A stretch of 64,000 nucleotides of DNA. It comes from Helianthus annuus. Its lineage: Eukaryota; Streptophyta; Magnoliopsida; Asterales; Asteraceae. The first letter of the stretch is position 1; each line of letters begins with the position of its first letter. Both the position numbers and the translations under genes were made by a program. The notes beneath the pieces were generated by a model. That model did not search any database. It was not told the origin of the DNA and saw only the letters and a list, made by a program, of their open reading frames with translations. The stretch is taken from positions 78,000,711 through 78,064,710 of the forward strand of contig NC_035434.2 of NCBI RefSeq assembly GCF_002127325.2, given 5' to 3'. Shown in pieces: positions 33,685-46,569 of the stretch.

Positions 33685-34458
33685 TGTTCTCATTACTGCA
33701 TTACGTTCCAATATCAAGCACATTGCTAGTAACGTCAATACTCAAACGTATTGAAACCATGTATACATGCATACCTGCCCCATTCTTTCATGGGCGATAA
33801 ATCCTGCTTCGTACATACGTACATTCACATGTCTAATCATACGTACATACATACATACATACACATATACCTGCATACATACATACCTACTTACATTCAT
33901 ACATACTTACTTACATATCTACATATCTACTTACCTACATACATACCTACATGCTTACATAACTATGTCTACGCATATTTACTTACATCCAAATCTTGAT
34001 TAAATTATTCGCATTCACTTATCATACTCATACATTAATTACATGGTGCTTAGACTTGGATTTATAACCCAAAAACATCAAGGACACATTCAAAATTAAG
34101 TTTGGGAGGTCCACCGTAGTCCACGGTTGGTATACCGAAACTTACGGTGCATAAAACGACCTAAATGACAAATTTCAGCATTCTAAACATGGGGAGGGCG
34201 TCGGCGACGCCTCGTAGTTTTTTACGTAACCAAAACACCCGTAGGCAGTGTTTTAAGGCGTTCTCACAAATCCCACACAAGACATGGCGTCGGCGACGAC
34301 CCATCGGGGCGTCGGTGACGGCCCCTCTATCCTTCATTTTTCTGCAGATTCGTTTAATTGTCCGTAAGCGCTAAAACTCACGTATCTTTTAAACCGTTCA
34401 CCCGTTTAACCTCCCGTTTCTTCCCACATGATCGTAATTTGATTTTCTATCATGAGAA
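33685..34458. other. Spacer with an ACAT/ATAC microsatellite and GGCGTCGGCGACGCC words
   Basis: 33810-33990 is an imperfect (ACAT)n/(ATAC)n tetranucleotide repeat. Near 34196, 34284 and 34307 the near-palindrome GGCGTCGGCGACGCC appears in three variants, probably inside an old LTR fragment. No gene is seen. Confidence 0.6.
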
Positions 34459-34587
34459 TGTCACACCTCGACTGCGTAATACAACAAACTGCAGCGGAAA
34501 CATCAGGGAGTGTCGTAACAGAATCATTGTTTCATAACACATGGAAATTGAAGTTTTGTTTTATTTCATTAATTGTCTCGTTGTTTT
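34459..34587 (-). repeat. Truncated gypsy LTR end
   Basis: TGTCACACCTCGACTGCG and a GCAGCGGAAAC phrase resemble the reversed 3' ends of the Tekay-type LTRs in this window. It is cut off at 34588 by the Tat-type LTR. Confidence 0.55.
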
Positions 34588-35299
34588 TGTTAGGGGTGGA
34601 TTCACCTATGATCAGTGATCCTCATTTAATGATTGGATGTGGTGATCCTTATTTCTGCTTCAGACAGTGATCCTCAGGAGGGTTGCAGGATCATGGATCA
34701 TGGTAAGGATCCTTATTCTAACGGTTGTCTACTTTGAATATGTTGTTGTTTTGCAGGAGTACGAGATTGGACTTGGTCTTGGCAAGATTCCTGGAGCATA
34801 TTCGTTATTTCTACTGCACGTGCTTGACCAATATGGACGTTATGGAGTTCGTGGGGGACTTGCATGAAATGCGGATAGTTAGCTGGCTTAGATATTTTCC
34901 ATTTTTAAGGGGATAGCGAGCTAATTTTAGAACACTTGGCTATTTTTGGCTAAACACACACACTGCAAACCACTCTCTTCAGCTCGTTACCATTCACTTG
35001 GCGATTACACATTTCCATACACTTTACACTGTAGTGATCCTTGTAACTAGCTCGCTATCATCCGAAGTTGTAACACATTTCTTGTTTAATTTGAGTTGGT
35101 GATCGGTAGTTTCCATCACCCGAGGTTTTTTATGCCGGAGATCATTCATTGTTTAAGGGCTTTTTCCTCGTATAAATCTTGGTGTCATTTGTTCATTACA
35201 TTTTAAAGTGATCCTTCATATCGTTCAATAATTCAAGCATCATTCCCCGTATCATAAAGTTTGGTTGCATTATCATTGTTTGATTTTTTGACCAAAACA
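34588..35299 (+). repeat. 5' LTR of the Tat-type element
   Basis: About 712 bp, TGTTAGGGG...AAAACA, followed by the PBS-like TTTGGCACCCACCGTGGGGC (35301-35320), typical in form for Tat elements. The start matches the LTR at 63776 with clear divergence. The 3' boundary is inferred from the CA and the PBS. Confidence 0.7.
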
Positions 35300-35387
35300 G
35301 TTTGGCACCCACCGTGGGGCAATTGGTGCTTCATTCCTAAGAAACTCTTGTTTTTGTGATCATTTTTGGTTCATTGCATCCAAGCAG

Positions 35388-36536
35388 ATGGCTTCATCAT
35401 CAAAGAACACTTCCAGTGCGATGTCTGCAGTTAATTCATCCCAGGGCATTCCACCTTTGCCTCCACCACCTTCTGGATCTTAGAAAAATGCCGAGAAGAA
35501 ACCGACTCCCATTTTTTCAAAACCTCCAACTTCTTCTGCTTCTTATACTCCTACTACTAGTGACTTAATTACTTTAATTTTGCAGATGAAGGAACACATA
35601 CAGCACCAGGACAAGACCAATGAAAGGGTTCTTAGAGAAATTGGAGACATCAAGAAACAGAAGAGATCGGCAGAGGATCATTCCCCATTGATGCCCAGAT
35701 CTTTGAATTTCGATACTCCGGTCATGACCTCTCAGCCTTCAGTAGTTCCAGATGTTCAATATGTGGGAGGACCAAAAGGAGTGCACTACGGATCATCAGC
35801 AATGACTCAGGCCTCAGGATCATACTTTCAACCAGCAGGATCTCTCCCTCAGCATGTAGGATCCTTCACTAGCTCAGGAGGATACTTGGGGACGCATCAG
35901 ATTCAAGGATCCTCGCAGGTTCAAGGATCCTTCACTAGCTCAGACATTTGTGGAACATCCTTTTCTGCAGCTAAAAGACATGTAAAGGAAACCAAGATGG
36001 ATAATGGAGATAGACCCATTCGAACATCCAGTGTCACCAAAGGAAGGATCATAACTTTTGATGAGGATGATCGTGTTGACATTCAGGATCCTCATCACGA
36101 TGGTTTGGTTATTACTCTTTTTATTTCTAACCATTTTGTTCGCAGGATCCTTATAGAAGGAGGAAGCTCTGTGAATATCATCCAGCTTGATGTTCTTAAG
36201 AAGATGAATATTCCCGAATCCGATATCATACCAAGATCCTCCGTGCTTGTGGGATTCAGTGGCGAGACTAAGAATACTCTGGGGGACATTAAACTCCCAA
36301 TCTATATTGAAGGGCATTCATACCAAAAATTTTGTGTTATTGATTGTTTATCTTGTTGTAACGTTATCCTTGGCAGGCCTTGGATACACGACATGAAGGC
36401 AGTCCCATCTACTTATCATCAATGTGTGAAGCTCCCTAGCCCATTGGGGATAGTGAAAATTGATAGTGATCAACAGGAGGCTAAGAACTGCTACACCTCG
36501 TCAATGAAACCAGCCTCAAAGTCAAGGGAGCAATAG
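35388..36536 (+). pseudogene. Tat-type gag/protease region (degenerate, gag core deleted)
   Basis: ATG at 35388 opens a frame with a stop at 35481-35483 and continues in phase to a TAG at 36534. The N-terminal part is Ser/Pro-rich. The usual gag capsid domain is missing, so a deletion is likely. From about residue 150 of the longer open part, a retropepsin-like domain is recognisable: hydrophobic strand, G-G-S-S-V-N-I (the catalytic D-S/T-G is altered to E-G-G), then V-I-L-G-R-P-W-I. The altered catalytic motif and the stops make it non-functional. GGATCC-containing phrases are repeated within the coding part. Confidence 0.7.
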
Positions 36537-36563
36537 CAATCAAAGCATCCTCCGAGAGATGTC

Positions 36564-36865
36564 TTGGAGGCAAGAGAGCAGGATGTAGTAGAAATCCTTA
36601 TGGATCCTGATGATCCTGAATCTAAAATTTACATAGGATCAGGGATCCTTGGCGAAATGAAAGAAGACCTAATATCCTTCCTCAAAAGGAGAAAGACTAC
36701 CTTTGCATGGAAACACGAAGATATGACAGGTATATCTAAAGATATAATCACTCACAAACTTGGCATTAACAGGTCGTTCAAACCAATCCATCAAAAGAGG
36801 AGAAAGTTTGCACCAGAAAGAAATGCCATTATCCATGAAGAGGTAGAAAAGTTACTCCGAGCAGG
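36564..36865 (+). pseudogene. Tat-type reverse transcriptase, N-terminal piece
   Basis: Encodes the linker and start of RT, with FAWKHEDMTGI and the QKRRKFAPERN block that precedes the RT core. It breaks at E-E-V-E-K-L-L-R-A-G where the Tekay-type element is inserted. The frame resumes exactly at 56608 (A-G-M-I-R-E-V) when the insertion and one copy of GCAGG are removed. Confidence 0.8.
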
Positions 36866-39800
36866 TGTAACATTTGTGCTTGTAATCATCATGAACAGTT
36901 CTATTATCAATAAAATAATGTTATTTTATCCCAATGTTTGTTTGGTTGTGTTTTACATTTTTCATATTTTGACTTTTGTTCAATTTCAAACTCTACATCG
37001 CTTTCTAGAGAGTTATACGCTAACTGGTGCTTAAACGTACTCAGTTTAATGCGACAAATACTCCGGAACATCAACATATACTCAACATACCTTAAATAAC
37101 ATTTACATAACTTAGAAATAAGTTTTGAAGGCTTTGGTATGGCAAAAACAAGTTAATTCGCTTACAGGGACTAAACTTGACAAACTGCGAAAGTATGCCA
37201 ATTTGAACTGTGAAGAACATTCCGGAACATGTCCATAAGTTAAACATACCATAAATATCCTTTACATAGCTTAGAAATAGGCTTTGAGGTGTTTGGTATG
37301 CTAAAACAAACTTTTGGATCATTCAGGGACTAAAAGTGTCAAAAAGTGCACAAGTTTGCACTTTCGCGCATAACTTACGTTCTGAATACATCCGGACATC
37401 CAAAAATTTATGTAAGCATCCTTATATTATGCCTTAGTGTTTGGCATAAGAAAAATCCATTCGTCGCGTCATTTGGATCATCTTTCGCGCTTATGCGCAT
37501 TCCGTCGTAATTAACCGAACATCGCGATCGTACGGCCAAACGAACTAACATCCGACACATTTTTGAGCATGTTTCATGTCCACAATGTTTAGGCATCATT
37601 TTAGGGCCTTAAAGTTGGCTTTACAGGCCTTAGAAGGGCTGAAAATGGCTTAAATACGCAACAGGGACCAAAAGTGTAAATTCTGCAAGTGGTGCAGATC
37701 AGAAGCCTCAGGCGGCCCGCGTGAGTTTTGCCTGAATGTTGAGGCGGGCCGCGTGAGACTGTCAGACAGAATAAATGTTGCATTTAATGCAGTTTGGCCT
37801 TTCGATCGATTAAGGGGCAATGCCCTTTCACCCAATCAAGAGCCAAGGGGCATTTTCTGACTTACCACAACATTGCGACAAGTGTATGCACGAGATCGTG
37901 GCACGATATTCGATAAACGATCCTAACGGTTCCACTTTTCCTATAAATACCCCCCCTTTGTTCCAAAAACCCACACAATCTGATCTTAAGGCTCTAATTT
38001 GGAACCATTGTTTCATACCTGAGCTATTTGATCTAGATTAGCACTCGGGGACCCTCCGTAAGTCTTCTTTCGCTCTTTTATTCGCTTTTCGAGTCCGAAA
38101 GTCAACGTTTTGTTGACTTTCTGCATTGACCAGCTTATGGTCGATGCGAAGTTCATGGAACTTCATAACGTGAGCGTGATCACGATGGTTATAGCCCGTA
38201 GTGACTATACCTACTGATCACCACGTTACCTAGGCTCAATGACGAGTCGTAGTTTCGGCCAAAATGCGCATTCTTGCGTATTTTGTAACCAAACTACTCG
38301 CGAGCATCAAAGCCGTTTGTTTTGATGCCAAACCTGTTTTCTAAACTTAGTTAAGCATGTTCTAACATGCTTAGCTCGTCACTTTTAGTTTAGTGCTTAT
38401 ATAGGGTCGTAAGGTAAGCGATCTAAACCATCGCTTATACTTTCGAACCCGACCCATTTGGTCGATCATTAGGATCCGACCAAACACCTTAGGTGACCAT
38501 AGCTATAACCTTCCGAGGTTATACCTTGTGGTCGCGATGTTAGGCGTTCCGAACGCGTTCTACGCGAACGACGCGTTAGGGTAGCATAAGCTACCTAAAC
38601 GGGTCGTGACGGGTCGTAAGCACTTAGGTTAAGTTTCATTTTGGTATGTAGGCTTTGTTAAACCATATTACACAAGTATCCATACTCGTTTGGTTTACGA
38701 ACCCGCGTACTATCCGATCCTTCCGATTTGGTCCGGTATATTAACATAGCTACCTATTAGGTGCCGTTTGATATCCCGTGATCTTTAGCATTATCTGGTT
38801 ATTATACAAGAACTCAAAGCAATCTCAGGTGAGTACATAGAACCCCATCTTTTACTGTTTTCCAAACTGTTTTGGGGTGAAACACATGTGCCTATCTGTT
38901 ACTTTCATGCTTTCCATGTTTTCACATCATATGCCTGCTATGTTGTTAGTACATTATAGTACACGATTTCATTACATTTCATGCTATGTATGCCCATTGT
39001 GTGCGTACTTAGTACATTTGATTTACATTACATTTCTGTTGCATATGTTTACTCAACATATGGACACATTGATTTACATGAACATTTCTGTTGCATATGT
39101 TTACTCAACATATGGACACATTGATTTACATGAACATTTCTGTTGCATATGTTTACTCAGCATATGGACACATTGATTTACATTAACATTTCTGCTTCGT
39201 ATGTTTACTTAGCATACTTAGTACAATTGTTTACATCACATGCCTTCATTTTGTTATGACATTTGGTTTGTTTAACATGGGACAATACATTCATTAACAT
39301 TAGCTACGCCGTTCGTTAGTAGGTAGTGGTACCATAGGAATTGACAACTCCCATTCCTGAAGTCCTGGGTTTGATAGGACTGGAAGGAGTGACCGAATTC
39401 GATATACATAACTTAGATGAACCTTTAATTTGTTTAAGGGTTTATCGCCACAGTCTCAAGGCTTGGATGTATGCATAGTTTACAATACCGCATAAATGTT
39501 AATATCAATAGAGCATGCATTTTTCCACAGAACATAACGTTGATTTAAACCACGTTTTACTTCAACGACTTGTTTTGTGCATTTTACATATGGTTTAAGT
39601 TGATACATTTCGCTTACCATACATGATACATTTTGGGATACACATTACATGATTTACATTGAACATCAACACGTTGACATTGACATACACATTTGGTGGT
39701 TTACATTGAACATAAACATTTGACATGGTTTACACAATAACACTTGACATTTGGTTTATACATGAACAATTTACATGGTGGATTGGTTTGGGTAAATGGT

Positions 39801-40460
39801 TTGAGTAACGTGCCGTACGTAATATGATACAAACATGGTGGATACGCCGCTGGTACTTCCTATATATAAATGCTTGTATAGTATTACATATCGTAGCGTT
39901 ATCTAAGTCATTTCAGTTTTGACTCATTACATTTTACACAAATAACATATTCTTCGCAAGACATTATTTTCACAAACAACTTATCTTATTCAACTCATTT
40001 TACTTGGTTACTCGTTTAACCTTACACTTATCTATACATATCATCTGATGTTATCGTTTTTCAAATGGTTTACAAAGCAAGACAAATTACAAGGTTCATG
40101 ACTGACTGTTATTAAACATTCTTTAAACTCAAGTCATGAATCCCATTTTCACAAAACCTATGTATCTCGTAGGCATTTTTATGCTGACGTACCTACTTTC
40201 ACATGTGTTTTCAGGAGCTGTTCCATAGGATGTTGATCACGATACTAGGGCGGACCTGTGCCTTAGAGACTAAAACTGAAGATAGACTTAGTTAACTATG
40301 TTATAAACTCTTTGTTTTCCTGTTTAAGACAATGTACTACCCTTGTTTAATAAATAAAATGTAACTTTAATTTCCATGGTTGTATAACAATTAATTCTGT
40401 CCACAACACTCCCCGGCGTTTCCGCCGCGGTTGTATGTTATACGCGGCCGGGGTGTGACA
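36866..40460 (+). repeat. 5' LTR of the Tekay-type element
   Basis: 3,595 bp, TGTAACATTTG...GGGTGTGACA. TATAAATA lies at 37942. Two copies of a GC-rich word, GGCGGCCCGCGTGAG (37711) and GGCGGGCCGCGTGAG (37743), lie about 200 bases upstream of the TATA. A 52-bp tandem repeat starts near 39030. Open frames inside the LTR (on both strands) are not taken as genes. Confidence 0.95.
39030..39190 (+). repeat. 52-bp tandem repeat in the Tekay LTR
   Basis: About three units beginning ACATTTCTGTTGCATATG, each containing two CATATG sites that can pair. The 3' LTR copy (from about 55172) has the same array with small differences. Confidence 0.85.
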
Positions 40461-40466
40461 GAAGAG

Positions 40467-40481
40467 TTGGTATCAGAGCCA
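40467..40481 (+). promoter_or_regulatory. Primer-binding site of the Tekay-type element
   Basis: TTGGTATCAGAGCCA, six bases after the LTR, complementary to initiator-Met tRNA. Confidence 0.93.
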
Positions 40482-40583
40482 TTGGTTATAGGGAATTAGG
40501 TTATTAGTAATGCTTTGACCTAGACTATAACTTTCTAGGACCCTAACACAAGTTATCTTGTGTTTAGAGTTTAAAACATGCAC

Positions 40584-40803
40584 ATCACCTATCCTTAGGT
40601 GATAACCACAAGGGGAACTTCGGTTCCGAATCCGCTTTGAAAATTAATCATCTGTTCTAGGATGATTGATTACTAGGTTTTGAACCCTCTGTTATAAGGT
40701 TTTGAACCCTCTGTTATAAGGTTTTGAACCCTCTGTTATAAGGTTTTGAACCCTCTGTTATAAGGTTTTGAACCCTCTGTTATATGGTTTTGAACCCTTT
40801 GGA
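40584..40803 (+). other. Structured leader: three hairpins and a 22-bp minisatellite
   Basis: Three consecutive hairpins: ATCACCTA/TAGGTGAT (40584-40603); GGAAC-TTCG-GTTCC (40614-40627, a UUCG tetraloop); AATCATC/GATGATT (40646-40667). They are followed by five exact tandem units of AGGTTTTGAACCCTCTGTTATA (22 bp, from 40675) and a partial sixth. The position between PBS and gag is where packaging signals lie in retroelements. Confidence 0.75.
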
Positions 40804-41154
40804 TGCTCAAAAATCTCGTCAAGGTTTTGGGGCTTTAATAATGTGAACACGTGCGAACTGGAAGAGTGAATGCCTGTACCCTGAGTTTTCTGTCTAAGGC
40901 TAGATTGTTCGTACAAATCCACATAATCGGACCAGTCACTCTTACCTGGGAACTCTTGGGGTGAGTGTTCACTTATAGGCGAGCATGTCTTCGCGATACA
41001 CTAATTCTGACCCATTTACTTTGACTAGACATTTCATGTCACTTGTTTGCTTTGCAATGCATAACCGCCATCTTTGCTTTTGTTGATTTTGCTTCATCTC
41101 ATTCTCTTCATCCAATCATCTCACTCGTTTCATTTCATGTTTTTCTCTTCTAGA

Positions 41155-44100
41155 ATGCCTCCTCGACGCGACAACCAGATAGCTACTGCCGAGCTGGCGG
41201 AGATTATTGCGCAGCAGATGGCTGCTCAATTCCCAAATCTCTTCGCTCAATGGAACCAAGCCAACAACAACAACAATGGTACATGCAAATACAAGGATTT
41301 TAATTTGGCTAAGCCACTCAAGTTTAGTGGTTCTGAGGGAGCAACTGGGATTCTTCAGTGGTTCGAGAGCATCGAGAACACTTTTCGCCACGTGCAGTGT
41401 CCGGATAATCGCAAGGTCGAGTTTTCTTCAAGCGTGTTTCAGAAGAGGGCTCTTACATGGTGGAATGGGGTTATGAGAGATCAAGGTGCAGAAGTTGCTC
41501 TAGCTCAGACATGGGCTGAACTGAGAGCTCTTATGATGAGGGAGTTTTGTCCTCGTCATGAGCAACGAGCGTTGGAGAAAGAATTTGATGTTTTGAAGCA
41601 AGATAGTGGCGAGCACAGGGCTTATACGGATAGGTTTGAGGAGTTGAGTCTGCTTTGCCCGACTATGGTTACCCCACTCGATAAGGCCATCGAAAGGTAC
41701 ATCGACGGCCTACCTGACTCAGTACAAGACATCCTTACTGGTAGCAACCCTACCACACTCCGTCAGGCAATCGAGTTATCAGCGACACTGACTGAGTCGC
41801 AGATTCGGAAGAATAAGCTACACAGGAAGGGTGACAAGGGCAAGAAGCAGTCGGCTGACAAGGAAGATAACAAGAAAGGTTAAAACAAGAAGGGAAAGGA
41901 TTCTGGTTCCTCAAAGGGGTCAAGGAAGCGTAAGGCTTCCCAAAACTATGCTGTCACTGCCCAAGCTAACCAGGCAGCTCCCAACCAGCCTCCAGCAAAG
42001 AAGCCCTATTCAGGGAGTGCACCTTTGTGCAATCAATGCAACAGTCACCATCAGCCGCAATATCAGTGCCGTTTCTGTACTAACTGTGGGAAGTCGGGTC
42101 ATCTTGCCGATGTTTGTCGGTTTGCTCAGAATCGCGCAGCTCAGAACCCTGCTCAACAAGTTGCTCAGCAACAGGGTCAGGCTGCACGACCAAACTACCC
42201 ACCAGGTGCTTGTTATAACTGTGGGGATCTGACCCACTACAGAAATCGGTGTCCAAGGCTAGCCAACCAGAACCAGAATGCAAACCAGAATCAGGCTCAG
42301 GCTCGAGGCCGAGTCTTCAACATGAATGCACAAGAAGCACAAGCAGACAACGAGGTGGTGAACGGTACGTTCTTTATTAATAATCAGCCAGCATCTGTTC
42401 TTTTTGATTCGGGTGCCGACAAGAGCTTTGTGTCATTGTCTTTTGAGACAATGCTTGGCGTGTCTAGAACGAAACTAGGTAAACCTTTGACAGTAGAGGT
42501 TGCCAGTGGTGAACCCATTGTTCTAAATTCTGTTCTACGCAACTGCCAGTTAAACCTTAACGACCATATTTTTCCTATTGACCTCACGCCAATGCAACTT
42601 GGAAGCTTCGACGTTATAGTGGGAATGGATTGGTTATCCAAGCATCGCGCAGAGATAGTTTGTTCTGAGAAGATTGTTCGTGTACCGCTGTCGACAGGCG
42701 AGATCCTACAGGTTCGTGGTGAGAAGCCTGCCGATGGTCTCAAACTCATGTCTTGTTTTAAAGCTCGGAAATATCTGCGAAAGCACTATGTGGCTTTCTT
42801 AGCACATGTTACAACAGATAAAGGCAAGGGTAAGACTACTTCAGATATTCCTGTCGTTCGGGATTATTCCGAAGTTTTCCCTGAAGAGTTACCCGGTCTA
42901 CCTCCAGCACGCCAAGTCGAGTTCCGTATTGATCTCGTACCTGGTGCAAATCCCATTGCCAGAGCTCCATACCGTCTTGCACCATCAGAGATGCAAGAAT
43001 TATCTAAACAGCTTCAGGAGCTCTCCGACAAAGGTTTTATCCGTCCTAGCTTTTCACCTTAGGGTGCTCCCGTTCTCTTTGTAAAGAAGAAGGATGGATC
43101 TTTCAGGATGTGTATCGATTATCGCGAGCTTAACAAGCTTACCATCAAGAATCGATATCCCCTACCTCGCATTGATGATCTCTTTGATCAATTGCAAGGC
43201 GCTTCTTATTTTTCAAAGATTGATCTACGATCTGGATATCATCAGCTTCGGGTGCATGAAGAAGACATTCCCAAGACAGCGTTCCGTACTCGTTATGGAC
43301 ATTATGAGTTCATAGTCATGCCATTCGGTTTGACTAATGCTCCTGCTGTTTTCATGGACTTGATGAATAGGGTCTGCAAACCTTATTTAGATAAGTTCAT
43401 CATCGTTTTCATTGATGACATCTTAATATATTCCAAGACGCGAGCTGATCATGAACAACACCTTCGTCTTACTTTGGAACTCCTAAAGAAAGAACAACTT
43501 TTCGCCAAATTCTCCAAGTGTGAATTCTGGCTTAAAGAAGTTCAATTCTTAGGACATATTGTCAACGAACAAGGTATTCATGTAGATCCCTCCAAGATCA
43601 GTGCGATTAAGGATTGGGATACGCCTACTACTCCTACTGAGGTTCGTTCTTTTCTTGGTCTAGCGGGTTATTATCGCCGCTTCATTGAGAATTTCTCGAA
43701 GATTGCAGTTCCTCTAACTGCTCTAACTCAGAAGAACAAGCCATTTGAGTGGGGAGTCAAACAAGAGGAAGCATTTCTGACTTTGAAACAAAAGCTTTGT
43801 GACGCGCCTATCCTAACATTGCCTGAGGGCAATGATGATTTCGTCGTTTATTGCGACGCATCTAAATTAGGTCTTGGCTGCGTCCTGATGCAAAGAAACA
43901 AAGTCGTAGCATACGCATCAAGACAGTTGAAGATACATGAGAAGAACTACACCACTCATGATCTTGAGTTGGGTGCAGTTGTCTTCGCTCTTAAGATTTG
44001 GAGACACTACTTGTACGGTACAAAATGTGTGGTCTTCACGGACCACAAAAGTCTTCAACATATCTTTAATCAAAAGGAACTCAACATGAGGCAAAGACGT

Positions 44101-44871
44101 TGGGTTGAACTTCTAAACGACTACAACTGCGAGATCCGCTACCATCCTGGTAAGGCGAATGTCGTAGCCGATGCATTGAGTCGCAAGGAACGTACTAAGC
44201 TTCATTGTGTACGTGTCCAATCTGTTATTCAAACTGATATACATGCCCGTATTTCTCAGGCTCAACAAGCTTGTGTTTCACAAGGCTTGATGGATATGGA
44301 ATTTCTTTATCACATAACACCTGCTCTTGAACTGAAGGACAATGGATCATATTACTTCATGGACCATTTGTGGGTCCCGAGCAAAGATAATCTTCGTACC
44401 TTGCTTATGGATGAAGCCCATAAATCTCGTTATTCTATTCATCCTGGCTCAGATAAGATGTATAAGGATCTTCGTATACAGTATTGGTGGCCTGGTATGA
44501 AGAAAGACATTGCCTTATACGTATCAAAATGCCTTACTTGTCTTAAGGTTAAGGCTGAACATCAGCGTCCTTCTGGTTTATTGGAGCAACCAGAAATCCC
44601 TGTTTGGAAATGGGAAAACATTACTATGGATCTCATTACTAAACTCCCGCGCACAAAGAAAGGTCACGATGCCATCTGGGTAGTCGTTGATCGTCTTACC
44701 AAGTCAGCGCATTTCTTGCCAATCCGTGAGGATTTTTCGGCTGACAAACTTGCTCAAATCTACGTGGATGAAATTGTAGCACGACATGGTGTTCCTTTGA
44801 ACATCATTTCTGACAGAGATGCTCGTTTCACTTCTCATTTTTGGAGAACCATGCAATCTGCTATGGGGTCT
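41155..44871 (+). pseudogene. Tekay-type gag-pol, first part (gag, PR, RT, RH, INT start)
   Basis: ATG at 41155 (MPPRRDN) follows a TAG at 41151. A gag capsid domain is followed by two zinc knuckles (CTNCGKSGHLADVC and CYNCGDLTHYRNRC), a protease D-S-G-A-D near 42405, RT with I-D-D-I-L-I near 43410, RNase H with Y-C-D-A-S near 43850, and integrase with an HHCC region and the first two acidic residues (TMD near 44630; SDRDA near 44812). All parts share one frame. Two stops break it: TAA at 41881-41883 inside gag, and TAG at 43060-43062, where relatives have Trp (a TGG-to-TAG change). At 44872 an Athila-like LTR interrupts the frame; coding resumes at 52164. Present stops argue against autonomy. 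Confidence 0.93.
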
Positions 44872-46563
44872 TGATGTGTGTAAAATGCAACATATAAATC
44901 ACATCAATTAAGGCATAAAACTAACCCTTTTTAAGTACTGATGTTGGAAAAAGAGTGTTTTTGTCTTCCTTTTGTATTTTCAGGATGAAATGAGCTCAAA
45001 ATCACAAAAGAAGCAAAAAGACAACTAATTCTACCATAAATACAAGAAAAGGAACAAAAGTAGACTGCCCGGACCCTCAACGGCACCTCCCAAGGCAAAG
45101 GAGAAGAAACAGAGTCTGAACACGCCCCGTGTCCAGCGAACACGGGGGCGTGCCCAGGAAGCAGCAGAAAAGACAAACCAGTAGAAGCTTCCATTGCCCA
45201 CCACGGGGCCGTGTCCAGCGGGAACGGGGGCGTGGTGAAAGTACAGCAGGCGCATTAATTGTAATTCGCAATTACAATTAATGAAGAGAGAGAATGTCAG
45301 ACGGGCACGGGGCCGTGTCCAGCGGACACGGGGCCGTGTCCAGCCTTCTGTTCAGCCTATAAATAGAGGAGCTTGGCTTCATTTTCTCTCATCCCTTGGC
45401 ACACCACCTCTCTCACACTTCATCCACCACCCACCACCACCATAACACCATCATCCACCACCATCATCCATTGTCCATCGTAGAGTGTGTGAGTCGTCTC
45501 GGGATCCAAGATTGATCGTAAGAGTTCTTGACAATCAAGGCCATGTTTGCCTAAGTCTCTTACATCACTTGGTGAAGACAAGTGTTTAGTATAATACTTT
45601 TTATTTTTAATCTTTTGCACTTTTTATTTGGTTTTGTATTAATGACTTTAATAACTAGTTACTTATGTTGAAGGTGATCTTTCCTTATCGTTTGTCCGTG
45701 GTGTCTTGGCATTATTTTACTGTCTATATAAAATAAAAGATGTTCACCATTCATATCTCCACGGTCTATATGGAGGTATGTTGGCTACCTGGTCGGGGGT
45801 TAAGGGAACGGTTTGGTAAGGGTCTTGCCCTTGTTCAGCGTTTAGAGGTCCTGCTTGGGACCTGGGTCAAATTTAGTAGGATCTCCTTCAATACCCATAG
45901 GTATTGGATGGCGGGGATCCAAACTCTTTGACCCCCTCATAAGTTAACTACTATTAATACTATAACCCGGCTATTTAGGACTGTATCCCTGCTGACTCAG
46001 ACTACTTAGCCGAGGGTAACGTCACCGCCAAAAGCGGAGCCTACCACAATTTGCATTAATAACTTAATTCATTATCTTTCAATAATCCGACCCTTTAGGA
46101 TTGTATCCTTGCTGACTCAAACTACTGGGTTGAGGGTAACGTCGCCTTCAAAAGAGGGGCCTACTACAATAACTAAGATAATCTCTTAAACAAGTGCAAA
46201 AGTGCGAAAATAATCAAAGGTTATACTAATACACGTGTCGGATCCAAGTGATTCATCTTGTCTATCTGTTTTATTTTATTTTTATTTTCAGCATTTAGTT
46301 AGTTTTTATTTTTCTTAGTTTAAAACATTTTTCTAACTTTTTGATTTGATTAGACGTTGAGGATAAACCGGTATTAAAAGCTCTTGTGTCCTTGGACGAC
46401 CTCGGTATCTTACCAACACTATACTACGTCCACGATGGGTGGACTTGCCCATATGTGTGTTTAGTGTTAGTAAATATCGTGTTTTATAAATTTAAAACTT
46501 GGTTAAAAGTGTAAAAAGGGGCTTAAATATACATCAAAAATAATATCGCACCGACACACATCA
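44872..46563 (+). repeat. 5' LTR of the Athila-like element
   Basis: Contains TATAAATA (45358). Directly upstream lie two CACGGGGCCGTGTCC words (45307-45342). Upstream again is a perfect 14-bp inverted repeat with a 3-base loop (45253-45266/45270-45283). Two more word pairs lie at 45125-45155 and 45203-45235. Confidence 0.93.
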
Positions 46564-46569
46564 AGTTTT

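Noticed and set aside
33751..34003. Two overlapping plus-strand frames reading repeated Thr/Tyr/Ile/His
   Set aside because: Translation of the ACAT/ATAC microsatellite.
37092..38041. Open frames inside the Tekay LTR (also 53234-54183)
   Set aside because: LTR non-coding sequence; frames occur on both strands and include the GC-rich words; no domain.
41881..41883. TAA in Tekay gag as a programmed gag-pol stop
   Set aside because: It falls before the zinc knuckles, inside gag, where a programmed gag/pol boundary would not be expected.
44931..45271. Minus-strand frames in the Athila-like LTR (repeated at 50533-50867)
   Set aside because: They read through the CACGGGGCCGTG words in an LTR; no start context or domain.
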